This document shows positions 36,409-46,358 of a stretch of 64,000 nt of DNA, piece after piece. The DNA lies in the NCBI GenBank assembly GCA_951230915.1, contig OX579637.1, positions 30,318,001-30,382,000 on the forward strand, read 5' to 3'. Positions within the stretch are counted from its first letter, which is position 1, and every line of letters starts with the position of its first letter. Both the position numbers and the translations under genes were made by a program. Below the pieces are notes generated by a model. The model was not told where the DNA came from and did not search any database. It worked only from the letters and a program-made list of their open reading frames with translations. This DNA is from Antitrichia curtipendula (lineage: Eukaryota; Streptophyta; Bryopsida; Hypnales; Leucodontaceae).

Positions 36409-36981
36409 ATCGTGAGATCACACGATGCCCATGAAGGGAGCACTAAGCCAGTACGTACATTGAAGAGTAGGCCACTGGAACCAGACAGAAAGGTCCACAC
36501 ACCAAGGATCAATGCGTCGTTGGAACCCACAACACACAGGTCGTTGGGTCACCCTTTTCAGAGATCGTGGCATCCCACGATCCTCCTACCGAATTACGCC
36601 TGGAGGGAGTGAAATGCTAATAAACAAGTAAACGAATATAATTATGCAGGCAGATCCCAATCTCATATCTAATCGGTCGTGTGATCCCACGACCAAAACA
36701 TTCTAGGATCCACGAAACAGAGATCCCGAGATCTGCTCATTAGAAAGAGAGACAGTTGGATCCCTTGGTCGTCGGGAACCGAAGAAGACATAGTTCCAGG
36801 TTAACGAGACCCAGAACCAAATTTGGTGTAGTGAATCGTTGCATCCCACGAAACCAAGATCGTGAGATCCCACGATACTACGATCCTGTGATCCTCCGAT
36901 TTCTGGGTTGCTGATTTCTTCCATTCAGAGATCAGCGGGAGTCACTAAACTTCAGAATCACCGATCGTGGGATATCATGAT
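36409..36981. promoter_or_regulatory. Upstream palindrome cluster of the DUF7869-like gene (seven sites)
   Basis: 36409-36426 (ATCGTGAGATCACACGAT), 36564-36581 (ATCGTGGCATCCCACGAT), 36676-36693 (GTCGTGTGATCCCACGAC), 36835-36852, 36859-36876 (ATCGTGAGATCCCACGAT), 36883-36900 and 36964-36981 (ATCGTGGGATATCATGAT). They sit 290-860 bp upstream of the start at 36119. Confidence 0.8.
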
Positions 36982-38796
36982 CCTGTCTGATACGTACGCG
37001 TACTACTCTATCGTATATCACCGTATCTAGACTTTGTCCTCAACATTTGACGGCACCGTGGCTGTATTTACAGGCACATGAAGCTCTGTCTTCTGCCGTC
37101 TCCAAGTGAACCTCCATGTCACCAGAGCGTGGTGATCACTTCATTAGGTGAGCTTCACTAGGTGAGTTTATCCTAAATAAATCTATTGCTCGGAGCAACC
37201 ACCCGCAGTCGGACTCTTCTGCACTCTGAATCTACACGCGCTTGAAGAGTTTCACGAAATTGCAGTGGCATGCATTCGACTGATGAAACACTCAGGATCG
37301 AAATTCCACTGTAGTTGATAGGAATGCATTGCTTACCTTGTGAATAACGGCCCGGTCAAAGCATCGTCCGCCTCCACTCCAATCTCGTCGCCTACACCGA
37401 TAGACACCGACTCCACTCCTCCGCAGCATGCTCCACTTGTTCACGTGTGCAAGCGAAAAGGAGAAGCTGAAGGTTCATTTCGGGTTATAAAACACCTGCA
37501 CTGGAATTCAAGAGCTGTGGATTCCCACCGTGAGTTTTCAAATTTTCAAGCGTTCCTTTTTTTCAAATGTTGGTTGGATGCGTTCTAGATTGCCAAGCCG
37601 CAATCAAGACGTGGAGTACGTGCGGTTTTACACTTTGGAAGTGGAATGAACTCTTGAATTCCGCGCTGCTCCGACCACAAGGAGGGAGGGCGTGGGGCTC
37701 TTGACTTTGTGAGTGGAAATTCGCAGCTCCAGTGTTCCCTGCATTCCGGATCTTCACTGACATTCTGAAATTCGCCGCATTCAAGGATGGTATCCCTGCA
37801 CGGTTTCAGAGGAGTCAATGATGCTTCGAGCAAAGAGGATTTGGTCTTCCAGACTTTCATTTCCCCGGATTTCACACGCGTCCAGGTCAATACTTGGACG
37901 AGTAACTCTGTGTCCCTCCACCTCAAGGCGATCTAATGACCTGAATACCAACATAACGGTTCCAGAATTGTTGTGCCCTAGTCTGTTCCGTGCCTAATGT
38001 GCTCTACAGGTAGGGGACTTTTTTGGTTCAATCTGTCAGTCGGTTTAGGCGAGGAGCGGAGGTTTGTTTTCCTTAGCCCCAGACCGCCTGCGGTTTTAGG
38101 GTGTGTACCAGTGATCCCAGAACTGCTTTACTGAATTTAGTGAAACATGTTACCTAGGTTATTAGGATTTAGTGCAATTTGCTACCTCCTCAAGACAAAT
38201 GGGACTCAATTTTGGTTACCTTGAGGGTGAGTAGTATTAGAAAAAATAAAGAAGATAGGATTTTGCAAGTTTTAAAGAATCATTGGGAGTACTATAATAC
38301 AAAACAACCAAAATAGCTGCTAATTTCAATATAGAGGAAGTTGCACATTGCCTACCAAATTCTATTGTTTGTTGCAATCTTGACTAAAATCTAATTTTTT
38401 CAAGGATTTTTTTGAATACACTTTTAGCTCCTGAAGTTTTTCAGTAGCAATGGAGCAAAATTTAGCCACTTCTATGATCATTAGTCTGTACTAAAACCCC
38501 TAAATGGCCAAGGCACCAGTTAGGTTTAGGTGGTTTCCGAAGAAGTGTTGAGGTGGCAACTTACAAGAAAATGCTCTAGCCAAATATTTTAGTATTCAGC
38601 TAAATTTTATATGGAGTTATGTTTTCATCCACATTTTTCGATGAGTGTCCTTTATACATGACATTTTCATTCAAAATTTTAAAAAAATTAGAGCAATTTG
38701 GCATTGTCATCTAAATTTTCTTCAAATTTCTTCATATACTAGTAGGCTTGATGCAACCCATTTATTTTTGAGGGATGGAGCTACACAAGGCCAAAA
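36982..38796. other. Non-coding stretch upstream of the DUF7869-like locus
   Basis: Moderately GC-rich to about 38110, then AT-rich. A 113-codon minus frame at 37585-37926 has no recognisable domain and no partner in the other copy. It may be leader or promoter sequence. Confidence 0.35.
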
Positions 38797-38872
38797 AATA
38801 GGGTTTACGGATTAGGATTTTTAGGATTTTAGGGTTTAGGATTTTAAGGGTTTAGGATTTAGGATGTAGGGT
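38797..38872. repeat. Degenerate telomere-like (TTTAGGG) patch
   Basis: Repeated TTTAGGATTT, TTAGGGTTTAGGATTTT and AAGGGTTTAGGATTTAGG units. Interstitial, degenerate plant telomere-type sequence. Confidence 0.55.
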
Positions 38873-40150
38873 GCAAGGCCCCCGTAGGTGGTGTCTAAGA
38901 AACTTTTTTTGGAACCCTTTCTTAAGATGCAAATGAATTTCACTAAAAGTAAAACCGTACCAAATCCCTATTTTTAGTAGAAAATATTATTGGAAGATTC
39001 TTTTTTAAGTCTAACCGTAATCCCAAAAACCAATTTTGGGGCATGAATGATTATGATTTTTCCTATTCAAAATTTGTGCAAAGGGTTCCATTGCAATCTT
39101 GACTTCTTGTATTGTTCAAGGGTCTTGGAAATTTGCCTCAAATACTCTAGATTTTAATGAAAAAATCATTGACACTAGGAATTCTTTATAAAAATTGGTA
39201 GTGTAGATTTTGAGATGTCATAAAATGATTGGGCTTATATATTTGATTAGGCCCTTCAACCTCATATTTTGGGGGTCTTGAATGTTTTAGATTTGACATG
39301 CAAAAGGAGAATGAAAGGTTTTCATAGTTTTAACACACTGATGATCAAACATTACAATCTTTCAATTGATACAAATTATGATGTTGTTGTGTTTCCTTTT
39401 CTTATGTGATATTTAACATGTGTAGTTTGAATTTGTATGGTTACAATACCCCAAAATTTGATTCAACTTATCAAAAGGTTGGCGTCTAGTTCAATATAGA
39501 GTAAATTCAAAGAGGCAAAAAACAGGCCTTCGGTATTTAGAGGTTAACGTTTCCAATGAAATTCTAGAGCATTGGAATCCAAAACAAAAACAAATTCTCC
39601 AAAAAAAGAGGTAACTATTGAACCCCTCATTTTTTATTAAATGAAGGATTAATTTTCACCTGAATCCCCTCATTTGCAAAAAGAATTCACAATAATTTCA
39701 GGTTCACAGGTGTTCATACTTGATATTTTATATTTGAATGACTGAAGTCTTGAGGTCTGGGTTCCACGGTTATAAGGGCGATTGTCCGCGGTTTAAGGAC
39801 GCAAAGTATACACTTGTACGGTTGAAGTTTAACATGTGAAGAGTCATGATTTTTGGGTTTAAGGTTTAGCATTCAGGAGGGCATTGTTCATGACTAATAA
39901 TGCTCAGGCTTAGGATTAATTCATTTCAGGGTCATGGTTATTGGTTTAAAGTTTAGGTGTATACTTCATGGTTTAGGGTGGTCAATTCTAGAGTCTTTGA
40001 TTTTAGATAGATGATTTTCGGATTACCGGTTCTAGAACTTTTTGTTCAAGTTTTCTAAATTCATGCTTAATGGATTTTGAGATTTGTCACAAATGATTTA
40101 GAAATTATCACTAAGTAAACTTGTATTTGGACTACATCGTTCTTCTAGGT
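38873..40150. other. AT-rich non-coding stretch
   Basis: No supported gene or element. Confidence 0.5.
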
Positions 40151-40683
40151 TACGTGGTCCATTTTGGGAAAAAGTTGCATGGATTGTTTCCGCTCATGAA
40201 TCTTAACTTCATGAGCGGAGTATTTACAACTTCTACATTTTTTTTTTCATCCCAACGTGTACTATTTTGAATAGGACTTATGGAATGAGGTTTCTTTGAA
40301 CTGCAGGACGGAAGTCCCATTTCTTAGTTACGTGGTCCATTTTGGGGAAAAGTTGCATGGATTGTTTCCGCTCATGAATCTTAACTTCATGAGCGGAGTA
40401 TTTACAACTTCTACATTTTTTTTTTCATCCCAACGTGTACTATTTTGAATAGGACTTATGGAATGAGGTTTCTTTGAACCGCAGGACGGGAGTCCCATTT
40501 CTTAGTTACGTGGTCCATTTTGGGAAAAAGTTGCATAGAATCTTTCCGCTCATGAATCTGAACTTCATGAGTAGAGTATTTACAACTTCAATCTACATTT
40601 TTCTTTTTCATCCCAACGTGTATTATTTTGAATAGGACTTATGGAATGAGGTTTTTTTGAACCGCAAGACGCCGGGAGTAACA
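40151..40683. repeat. 178-bp tandem repeat with perfect 11-bp hairpin, three copies
   Basis: Units start TTACGTGGTCCATTTTGGG at 40151, 40328 and 40506. Each carries CCGCTCATGAA, a 7-base loop and TTCATGAGCGG (the third copy has one changed base in the right arm). A fourth, diverged partial copy lies at 41132-41215. Non-coding. Confidence 0.85.
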
Positions 40684-40780
40684 TTATATTCATTAGTTTG
40701 GGAGATTGAAGACCTCCCAAAATAATCATATTGATCTCAACTTAAATCAACAACTTGCATTTAAAATGAGAGGTTTGATG

Positions 40781-41040
40781 TAAATTGACATAAAACCTTT
40801 CAATATTAGGTCAAATCTTGAAAGATTTTCTATCCGTTTAACTCGAATCGAGTTAAATTGATATAAAACCTTTCAATATTAGGTCAAATCTGAAAGGTTT
40901 TCTATCAATTTAACTCGAATCGACTTAAATTGACATAAGACCTTTCAATATTAGGTCAAATCTGAAAGGTTTTCTATCAATTTAACTCGAATCGACTTAA
41001 ATTGACATGAAAACCTTTCAATTTTAGGTGAATTGATATA
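40781..41040. repeat. 72-bp tandem repeat carrying a TCGANTCGA palindrome
   Basis: Three units at a 72-bp period (TAACTCGAATCGA at 40839, 40911 and 40983). The first contains the perfect 19-bp palindrome TTAACTCGAATCGAGTTAA (40838-40856); the next two have a single change (TCGACTTAA). The 9-1-9 layout and TCGANTCGA core are the same as in the P1 and P2 palindromes. Confidence 0.75.
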
Positions 41041-41215
41041 ATACTTTTCGTTGAGTTTTTTTTAAATAACCTCTCATTTCAATGGAAAACTCCCATTTGA
41101 ATGTGTTGTCGTTTTGAGTCCCATTTTTTAGTTACGTGATCCATTTTGGGAAAAGGTGCATGGGTTATTTCTGCTCATGAATCTTAACTTTATGAGCGGA
41201 GTATTACAACTTCTA

Positions 41216-42182
41216 CCTTTTTCTTAAAAACTTAAGTTAATTATCTATACAATTTGAAGACAGTGTTTTTGTCTAATTTGAGTCAGATTTTTAGAAGTTC
41301 AATATTGCCTTCCAATTTGGTGTTTCAGTGAAAATCCTCCGCTGACCCTGCCAATCCAATTTGAATGCAAGCGCTTTACTTTGCTAAAGCCTTAGAATTG
41401 GAAGCCACCGGAAATTTATCATTGATTTAGGATGCAACTGAAGTTAGGCCACAATATATTCAGAAAATGCAGGACCTAAATCCGGTAGCGAGAAAAATGA
41501 ATTTGATCATGAAATTGGGGTCTTCACGCTTTGCTACTCATATTTCTAATTAATAGCAATAAATATATTGAGGGAGGTGACTGTCTCAAATTTTTTTGTC
41601 TTCCAATATAATGAAAGCATCTTGCAGTTTCAGTTATCTAATAATTTGCACTCCGTTCTCATAGTCGCTCGCGGAGTTATAGTATTAAAACATGGTCAAC
41701 TTGCGGTGCTTAAAAAAAAAATTTCAATTTTGGGGCATAAAAAATGTTTGTTTGAAAGGTTCTATGATGGGAATAAGGACTTTGGACTTCATGTTTTCCT
41801 GGATCTAACATCGCTAAACCCTCTTATACTCTTATATTTTTAGTATCACCCTATGATTGAAGGTTTTATATATGATTTGAATCATTTCTCAAATTTTATT
41901 CTAATCGATTTCTATAAGAAAACACTTTATTTTTTCATTTGAGATTTTGTTTAATTTTTGGGGCATTTAGACTTTCATATTTGAAGCCTATAACTTACTA
42001 ATAGAGGAGTTCAAGACATGCAAGTAACTATGACTATGAGTATAAATGGAAAAGAGAGTAACTTAATTCTCATTTATGGTAAGTTCATGGTAACTTCATT
42101 TTCACTTATGGTATCCCATTTTCAATGATGATAACTTCATTTTCACTTATGATAAGTTAATATTCACTTATGACTTTGTTTA
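41216..42182. other. AT-rich non-coding stretch
   Basis: No recognised gene. CTTATGGTA/TTCATTTTCACTTATG short repeats at 42070-42180. Confidence 0.45.
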
Positions 42183-42198
42183 GGGTCATGAGTGACCC
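42183..42198. repeat. Short inverted repeat at an AT-rich/GC-rich boundary
   Basis: GGGTCATGAGTGACCC, 6-bp arms around 4 bases, at the point where GC content rises sharply. Could mark an element edge; no matching partner found. Confidence 0.3.
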
Positions 42199-42842
42199 GA
42201 AACCGTAGATTTCTCAGTAATGATGAGGAGGGCTGACAGTGATTTCCTCCGCCGCCTCTCCCCTGACAGCGCCACGTCGACAGGGGGAGCTAGGTTTCCC
42301 TTCCCTAGTGCACACGATATCGAGTGCTCTCCCCCTTCACCCGATGTCGTGTGCAGCTGGAGAGTTCCCTTTCGTATTCCCTGCAGAGCTTGTGTTCCGC
42401 TGCGAAGTGTGCGCGAACTTGACCGATTCATGAGTGTTTGACGCCGCGATTTCGATTGTGCTTGACGGGGCAAGTTTGATTGTGCTTGACGCCGCGAGTT
42501 TGATTGTGTTTGACGCCGCGAGTGTCCAGGAGTTGTGGGCAGAGCGTTGAAGGTGGTTGCGCGTGGGGCGTCGTCATTTACGGAGGGGAGGGAGGCGATC
42601 GAATTCCGTTTCCAGTCTGTGGGTGGGAGCTGTCGCTGGTGGAGACGAGCACGTAAGATTCCTTGTTTTGGCGACCCAGCATTTGCTGGTGGAGACGGGC
42701 GCGCAAGGTGGTGGAAGTTGGCGGCCAAGCATTTGCCGAAGGAGACGTTTTGTGAGCTGCGCACCGGATTTGTTGTGGCAAAAGTGTGCGCGAACTTGAC
42801 TCCAGAGGTGAGTTTCCTGCACATTCTTCCGCCGACGTTCAT
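42186..42842 (-). other. GC-rich block with a 218-codon frame and a 24-bp minisatellite
   Basis: The open minus frame contains an 8-residue repeat (SRRQTQSN-like) produced by a 24-bp tandem repeat with units at 42438, 42462, 42486 and 42510 (TTGACGCCGCGAG). A second, ~55-bp repeat with GGTGGAGACG and CAGCATTTGC lies at 42630-42750. The frame has an ATG but no domain. GC-rich DNA stays open easily, so coding is doubtful; it may be a promoter-like or element-end region. Confidence 0.3.
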
Positions 42843-43619
42843 TGTTTGAGTTTTTTATTTCCATTTGCACAGACTGGCTTCATTTCTAGAGGGAGAGAAC
42901 TACCGATTCAAGTGCACGGCGTTAGATAGTCTTCATAATTATACTCAAACTCCTAATTATCCTTTCCACTTTCCAGCTCGCATCCCTTCCCGACTGAAAT
43001 CCCCCATTTACATTATTATTTTGAATGTTCTCAGTTCTCGAATGATGCATGTAGTAAGACAGTCATGGCATTGCTTGTTTTGAAATTGATACTAGGCATG
43101 TTCTGCATTAATTTCCTAGTATCGTGACTTTTCGGTTTCAATTGGCCTGAATGTGTCGTCGTTCAAGGTTGCAATTTCTAGTTTTGTGCTGAATGTGATC
43201 AGGCTTGAATTATGGCAGTAAGATAGTCCAATGCATCTGGAAAATATTGTTTTGTTGTCGAAACTAGTCTTCACATTCTGTTGTACTGATTGGATCGTAT
43301 GACTTTTTTTTGGCATCCGTCGATTTTTGTACAGTTGTATTGCATTCAACACTATATTCATTAAAATGAGAGTTTTCCAGCAAAATGAGAGTCTTTTTTC
43401 CACAATATGTGAATAGCAAGAGGCAATTGTATCATAAACAAGGATAAATGATTTGTTTGTATTGATAAGAAAAGCAATGCAATGTCATTCAAAATAGGCT
43501 TTCTATTGAAATATTTTGAAATATCATGCAGTAATTGCAATATGCCACACAATTGATGACAAATATTCACTGAAGATTGATGTATTGGACTAATACATTG
43601 CAAATTGGACATTTGAAGA
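42843..43619. other. Non-coding stretch
   Basis: No supported gene. Confidence 0.4.
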
Positions 43620-43620
43620 A

Positions 43621-43731
43621 GTAGTGCCTACCGTTACACTCCTAGAAGCAAAGTATTTCATCTCCATAGTCTGTGTTAAACACTGCAAACAAATTGCTTT
43701 GGAAGACGACGCCATGGTGTCAGAACAATGA
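43621..43731 (+). pseudogene. Possible Copia retrotransposon RNase H fragment
   Basis: The frame reads VPTVTLLEAKYFISIVCVKH then CKQIALEDD, resembling the end of Copia polyproteins (PTVTLSS.EAEY.A....KQ...L..LLED) with a two-residue deletion and loss of EAEY to EAKY. Only about 35 codons; no LTR or other domain seen. Confidence 0.3.
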
Positions 43732-44396
43732 AGTGGATGCTAAGCTTGCGATCCAGATCTAGGCACAAAAATGATAGAAACAACTACCCCACCATCTGAT
43801 TCAGCACTCTTCCTAATGGCACTTGAGACATAGCTGTTTTCTAGTGCTCCCTACAAGAGTGCTTATAGTGGAACCTAGGTTAGTTTGTCTTCATAATTTC
43901 CTTGTCCACATTCATGTCAAAGCTCGACATCCACTTCCTTCTTCCATTACGATGGCGTCCTCTTCCGCAGCTTCTATTTGTAGGACTAGCACAGACTATG
44001 AAGATTCAATATTTTGTCTACCCGGTTTGTAATATTTGAACGAATTTGCATTGTTCTCAATCTAAATATGAGCCTTTGCGACATAATAGTTTAGAATATG
44101 AAATGTATTCTTGGCTCCCTGATATGCTGAAATGGTGTCTATAATTCAAAATTAGGAGGTTCTTAATACATCTCCTTCCTAAACATCTTCAAATGATAGT
44201 GAATCTTTCTTCTCGTTGTTATATCTCTCTCTTCCATTTTTAAAATTTTTGCATCCCCGAAAGGTATACTAAAAATGTATACTAAAAATGTATGTAGCTG
44301 CCGTGAGCGTGATTCACTCCAGCATTGAGTTTTTCATAGTAACTACACAATGCTATTTTGTATGTATAGTTTTGGGATCTACAATATGAACAGATA

Positions 44397-45062
44397 CTAC
44401 ATGTGTGATTTACTCTTCAACATCTCCAAGGCCTTTCGAATTTCAGGTCCGCGACTGTAACCATTATCACACTTCTTGTAATCTTGTAATGCTTGTCTCC
44501 TCTGCAGTTGTATAAACTTCCGATCCCATACATCCACAACCGGCAGTTCGCGTCGACTTGGAGGTAATCCGTCGTGCGTCTTTGTCTTCCGCACATCGAG
44601 AGATCTCCAACGTTGTGCGGACAAGGGTGGTGGATGTGAACGGCCTGGAAGTATTTTATTGCGCACTTCTTTGAACGCCACTGCCTCTACGACAGGGAAG
44701 GTCGTTTTCTCACCACCGTCGTCATAGAGCTTTCTCTGTGGCACTCTGTCGGAAGGAGATGATGACATTCGTGACCCCCCCGCCGTAGTGGGTCGTAAAG
44801 GAGAAGGCGAGCATGATTTGGGCAGACGTGGAGTTCCACTTGGCGGACTATCCACGACACCGTCCTCCATAGGTTTTAGTGAGAAGTCCATCGTGGAATT
44901 TGCTGTTGCAGCAGAACACAAGAAGTTCCCCGTGCTTAAAATTGCGTTTTGGCCGTACTCCAAAAAAGAATCAGCCGATGCTGCGCAAGTCAGACTTCTA
45001 ATTTGAATTGGAGATGGCGATTTGCATACGACTTGAAATGGAAAGCCAAATGCAAAACTCAT
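44397..45062 (-). CDS. P2 small Ser-Pro-rich protein (EDGVVDSPPS motif), unknown family
   Basis: Open for 221 codons from an ATG, although the first part may be intron; an acceptor-like ATTAG lies near 44997. Conserved with the P1 copy: MEDGVVDSPPSGTPRLPKSC followed by SPSPL. The rest is basic and Ser/Pro-rich, then a helical C-terminus (IQLQRRQALQDYKKC, EIRKALEMLKSK). No enzyme motif. Its fixed place downstream of the FCP1-like exon in both loci, with multiple Ser-Pro sites, suggests a substrate or partner of that phosphatase-like domain. This is inference. It is intact, in contrast to P1. It could alternatively be a 3' exon of the large gene. Confidence 0.5.
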   Translation of the reverse strand: MSFAFGFPFQVVCKSPSPIQIRSLTCAASADSFLEYGQNAILSTGNFLCSAATANSTMDFSLKPMEDGVVDSPPSGTPRLPKSCSPSPLRPTTAGGSRMSSSPSDRVPQRKLYDDGGEKTTFPVVEAVAFKEVRNKILPGRSHPPPLSAQRWRSLDVRKTKTHDGLPPSRRELPVVDVWDRKFIQLQRRQALQDYKKCDNGYSRGPEIRKALEMLKSKSHM

Positions 45063-45159
45063 GTCAAAAAAAGCACAGATAGAAGAACATGTCTAGAGCT
45101 CTCCGCAAAGAGAAGAGCCATTATGTCGGGGTGCGTATAGTTTAGACGAATTAGATTGA

Positions 45160-45480
45160 AGGGGTCAATTTGACCAACAGGAACTTATAAGCATTCGAGT
45201 CAACTAAGAAACAATATAGAAGAGGTCGACTCGACCTAGAATGTCCAAGAAAACGTTCACCGGACCTATAATATGCATACAAGCCATGAACTGAACTTGA
45301 AAGATCCACAAATGAGGTCGATCCAACCTTAACCTCACAAACCATGACTGTGAAGTAATGAACACGAATGAACTAATGGTGAAGAAGCATTTCCGTTTTA
45401 TTCCCGTGAACAATATATTACACAAAATTGAAGAATACAAAACACATAAACTATGCACAGTTTAGGTCGACACGAGCTAG
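45160..45480. promoter_or_regulatory. P2 palindromes between the FCP1-like exon and the small gene (five sites)
   Basis: Family TTAGGTCGASTCGACCTAA: 45160-45178 (AGGGGTCAATTTGACCAAC), 45190-45208 (degenerate), 45231-45249 (AGAGGTCGACTCGACCTAG), 45313-45331 and 45462-45480 (TTAGGTCGACACGAGCTAG). Confidence 0.65.
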
Positions 45481-45560
45481 ATTGTGTTGCCAATGATGAA
45501 GCCCTATTCCTAGCGTGGATCTAGTATAGTTAATCTGGACTAAAAAAAAAGCCCGTTGGC

Positions 45561-46358
45561 CTATCTCAAACTCAACGACAGTCGAGCTGCTTCCATTAGC
45601 CGGTTATACTCTCGACGACTTCGTTCGTCGCAGAGCATCCGCCGTCCCATCTTCCCTGAGCTATTCTCCCTGAACGACTTCAATCCTTCATCTCGAGCAG
45701 CGTGAAGGCGCCTAAACCAGGGAAGGAGGATGTCCAAGAGAAACGTGTCCTTCGGACCATTTCCCCTGTTCGTCCAAGTGTCAGGGAGAATGACATTCTC
45801 CGTCTTATTCATAATGTGCTTACAAGGGTTGTCGTCCACTATGATGGTATTCTCTGATGAGAAATTCCCTCGTGAGCCATTGAACAAAGTACTCAAGTTT
45901 TTAAGGAACAGGTCCTTGTTTGTATTGGGCTCTTTGAAAGTCGTGATCTTTCCAGAACCATCTCTGCACTTCAATGTTGTGCAGGACTCCTGCCCAAGTA
46001 CGAGATAGGGCATTTCTATACCATCGAAAAGATGTTTACAAACACCTTCAGTGTTGAACATTTTCATGGAGCTCCACACTGAGATGACGGCAATCTTTGC
46101 TAACTCACTCAAGAACTGCGAGCAATTGGGCCTGACGTAAACTTCTTTTTTTCCCACGACAACGGGAACTGTGGAAGAGTGTCCGTGTGAGGGTTCGCCT
46201 ACGTGACTATACCATCCCTTGGTTTTGATTTCTTCAGATACACATAAAATCCCATTCAGGTCAAGGACAACGTTGAGCCACCTCACGGCCACCCTGGACC
46301 TCAATGGACGTTTGACCTCCTCCGACGTCCCTCCACGAGGACAGGGAGAATTTGATTC
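45561..46358 (-). CDS. P2 exon 5: FCP1/SCP-like HAD phosphatase domain
   Basis: Starts after AACAG| at 46359 (ESNSPCPRGG). HAD motifs: I, VVLDLNGIL (Asp nucleophile, Asn in place of the second Asp); II, ISVWSS; III, a Lys in the PNTNKDLFLKN stretch; IV, IIVDDNP. About 265 residues with a basic helical tail (CDERSRREYNRLMEAARLS) and a TAG stop. FCP1/SCP enzymes remove phosphate from Ser-Pro repeats such as the RNA polymerase II tail. Whether the DxN variant is active is unknown. Homologous to 12351-13118, sharing DLNG, VWSS, VLGQE and DD(S/N)P. Confidence 0.75.
   Translation of the reverse strand, partial: ESNSPCPRGGTSEEVKRPLRSRVAVRWLNVVLDLNGILCVSEEIKTKGWYSHVGEPSHGHSSTVPVVVGKKEVYVRPNCSQFLSELAKIAVISVWSSMKMFNTEGVCKHLFDGIEMPYLVLGQESCTTLKCRDGSGKITTFKEPNTNKDLFLKNLSTLFNGSRGNFSSENTIIVDDNPCKHIMNKTENVILPDTWTNRGNGPKDTFLLDILLPWFRRLHAARDEGLKSFRENSSGKMGRRMLCDERSRREYNRLMEAARLSLSLR

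Noticed and set aside
40151..40683. 40-kb tandem repeat as an outlying part of the terminal satellite
   Set aside because: Same period but no sequence similarity to the 54.9-64 kb monomer.
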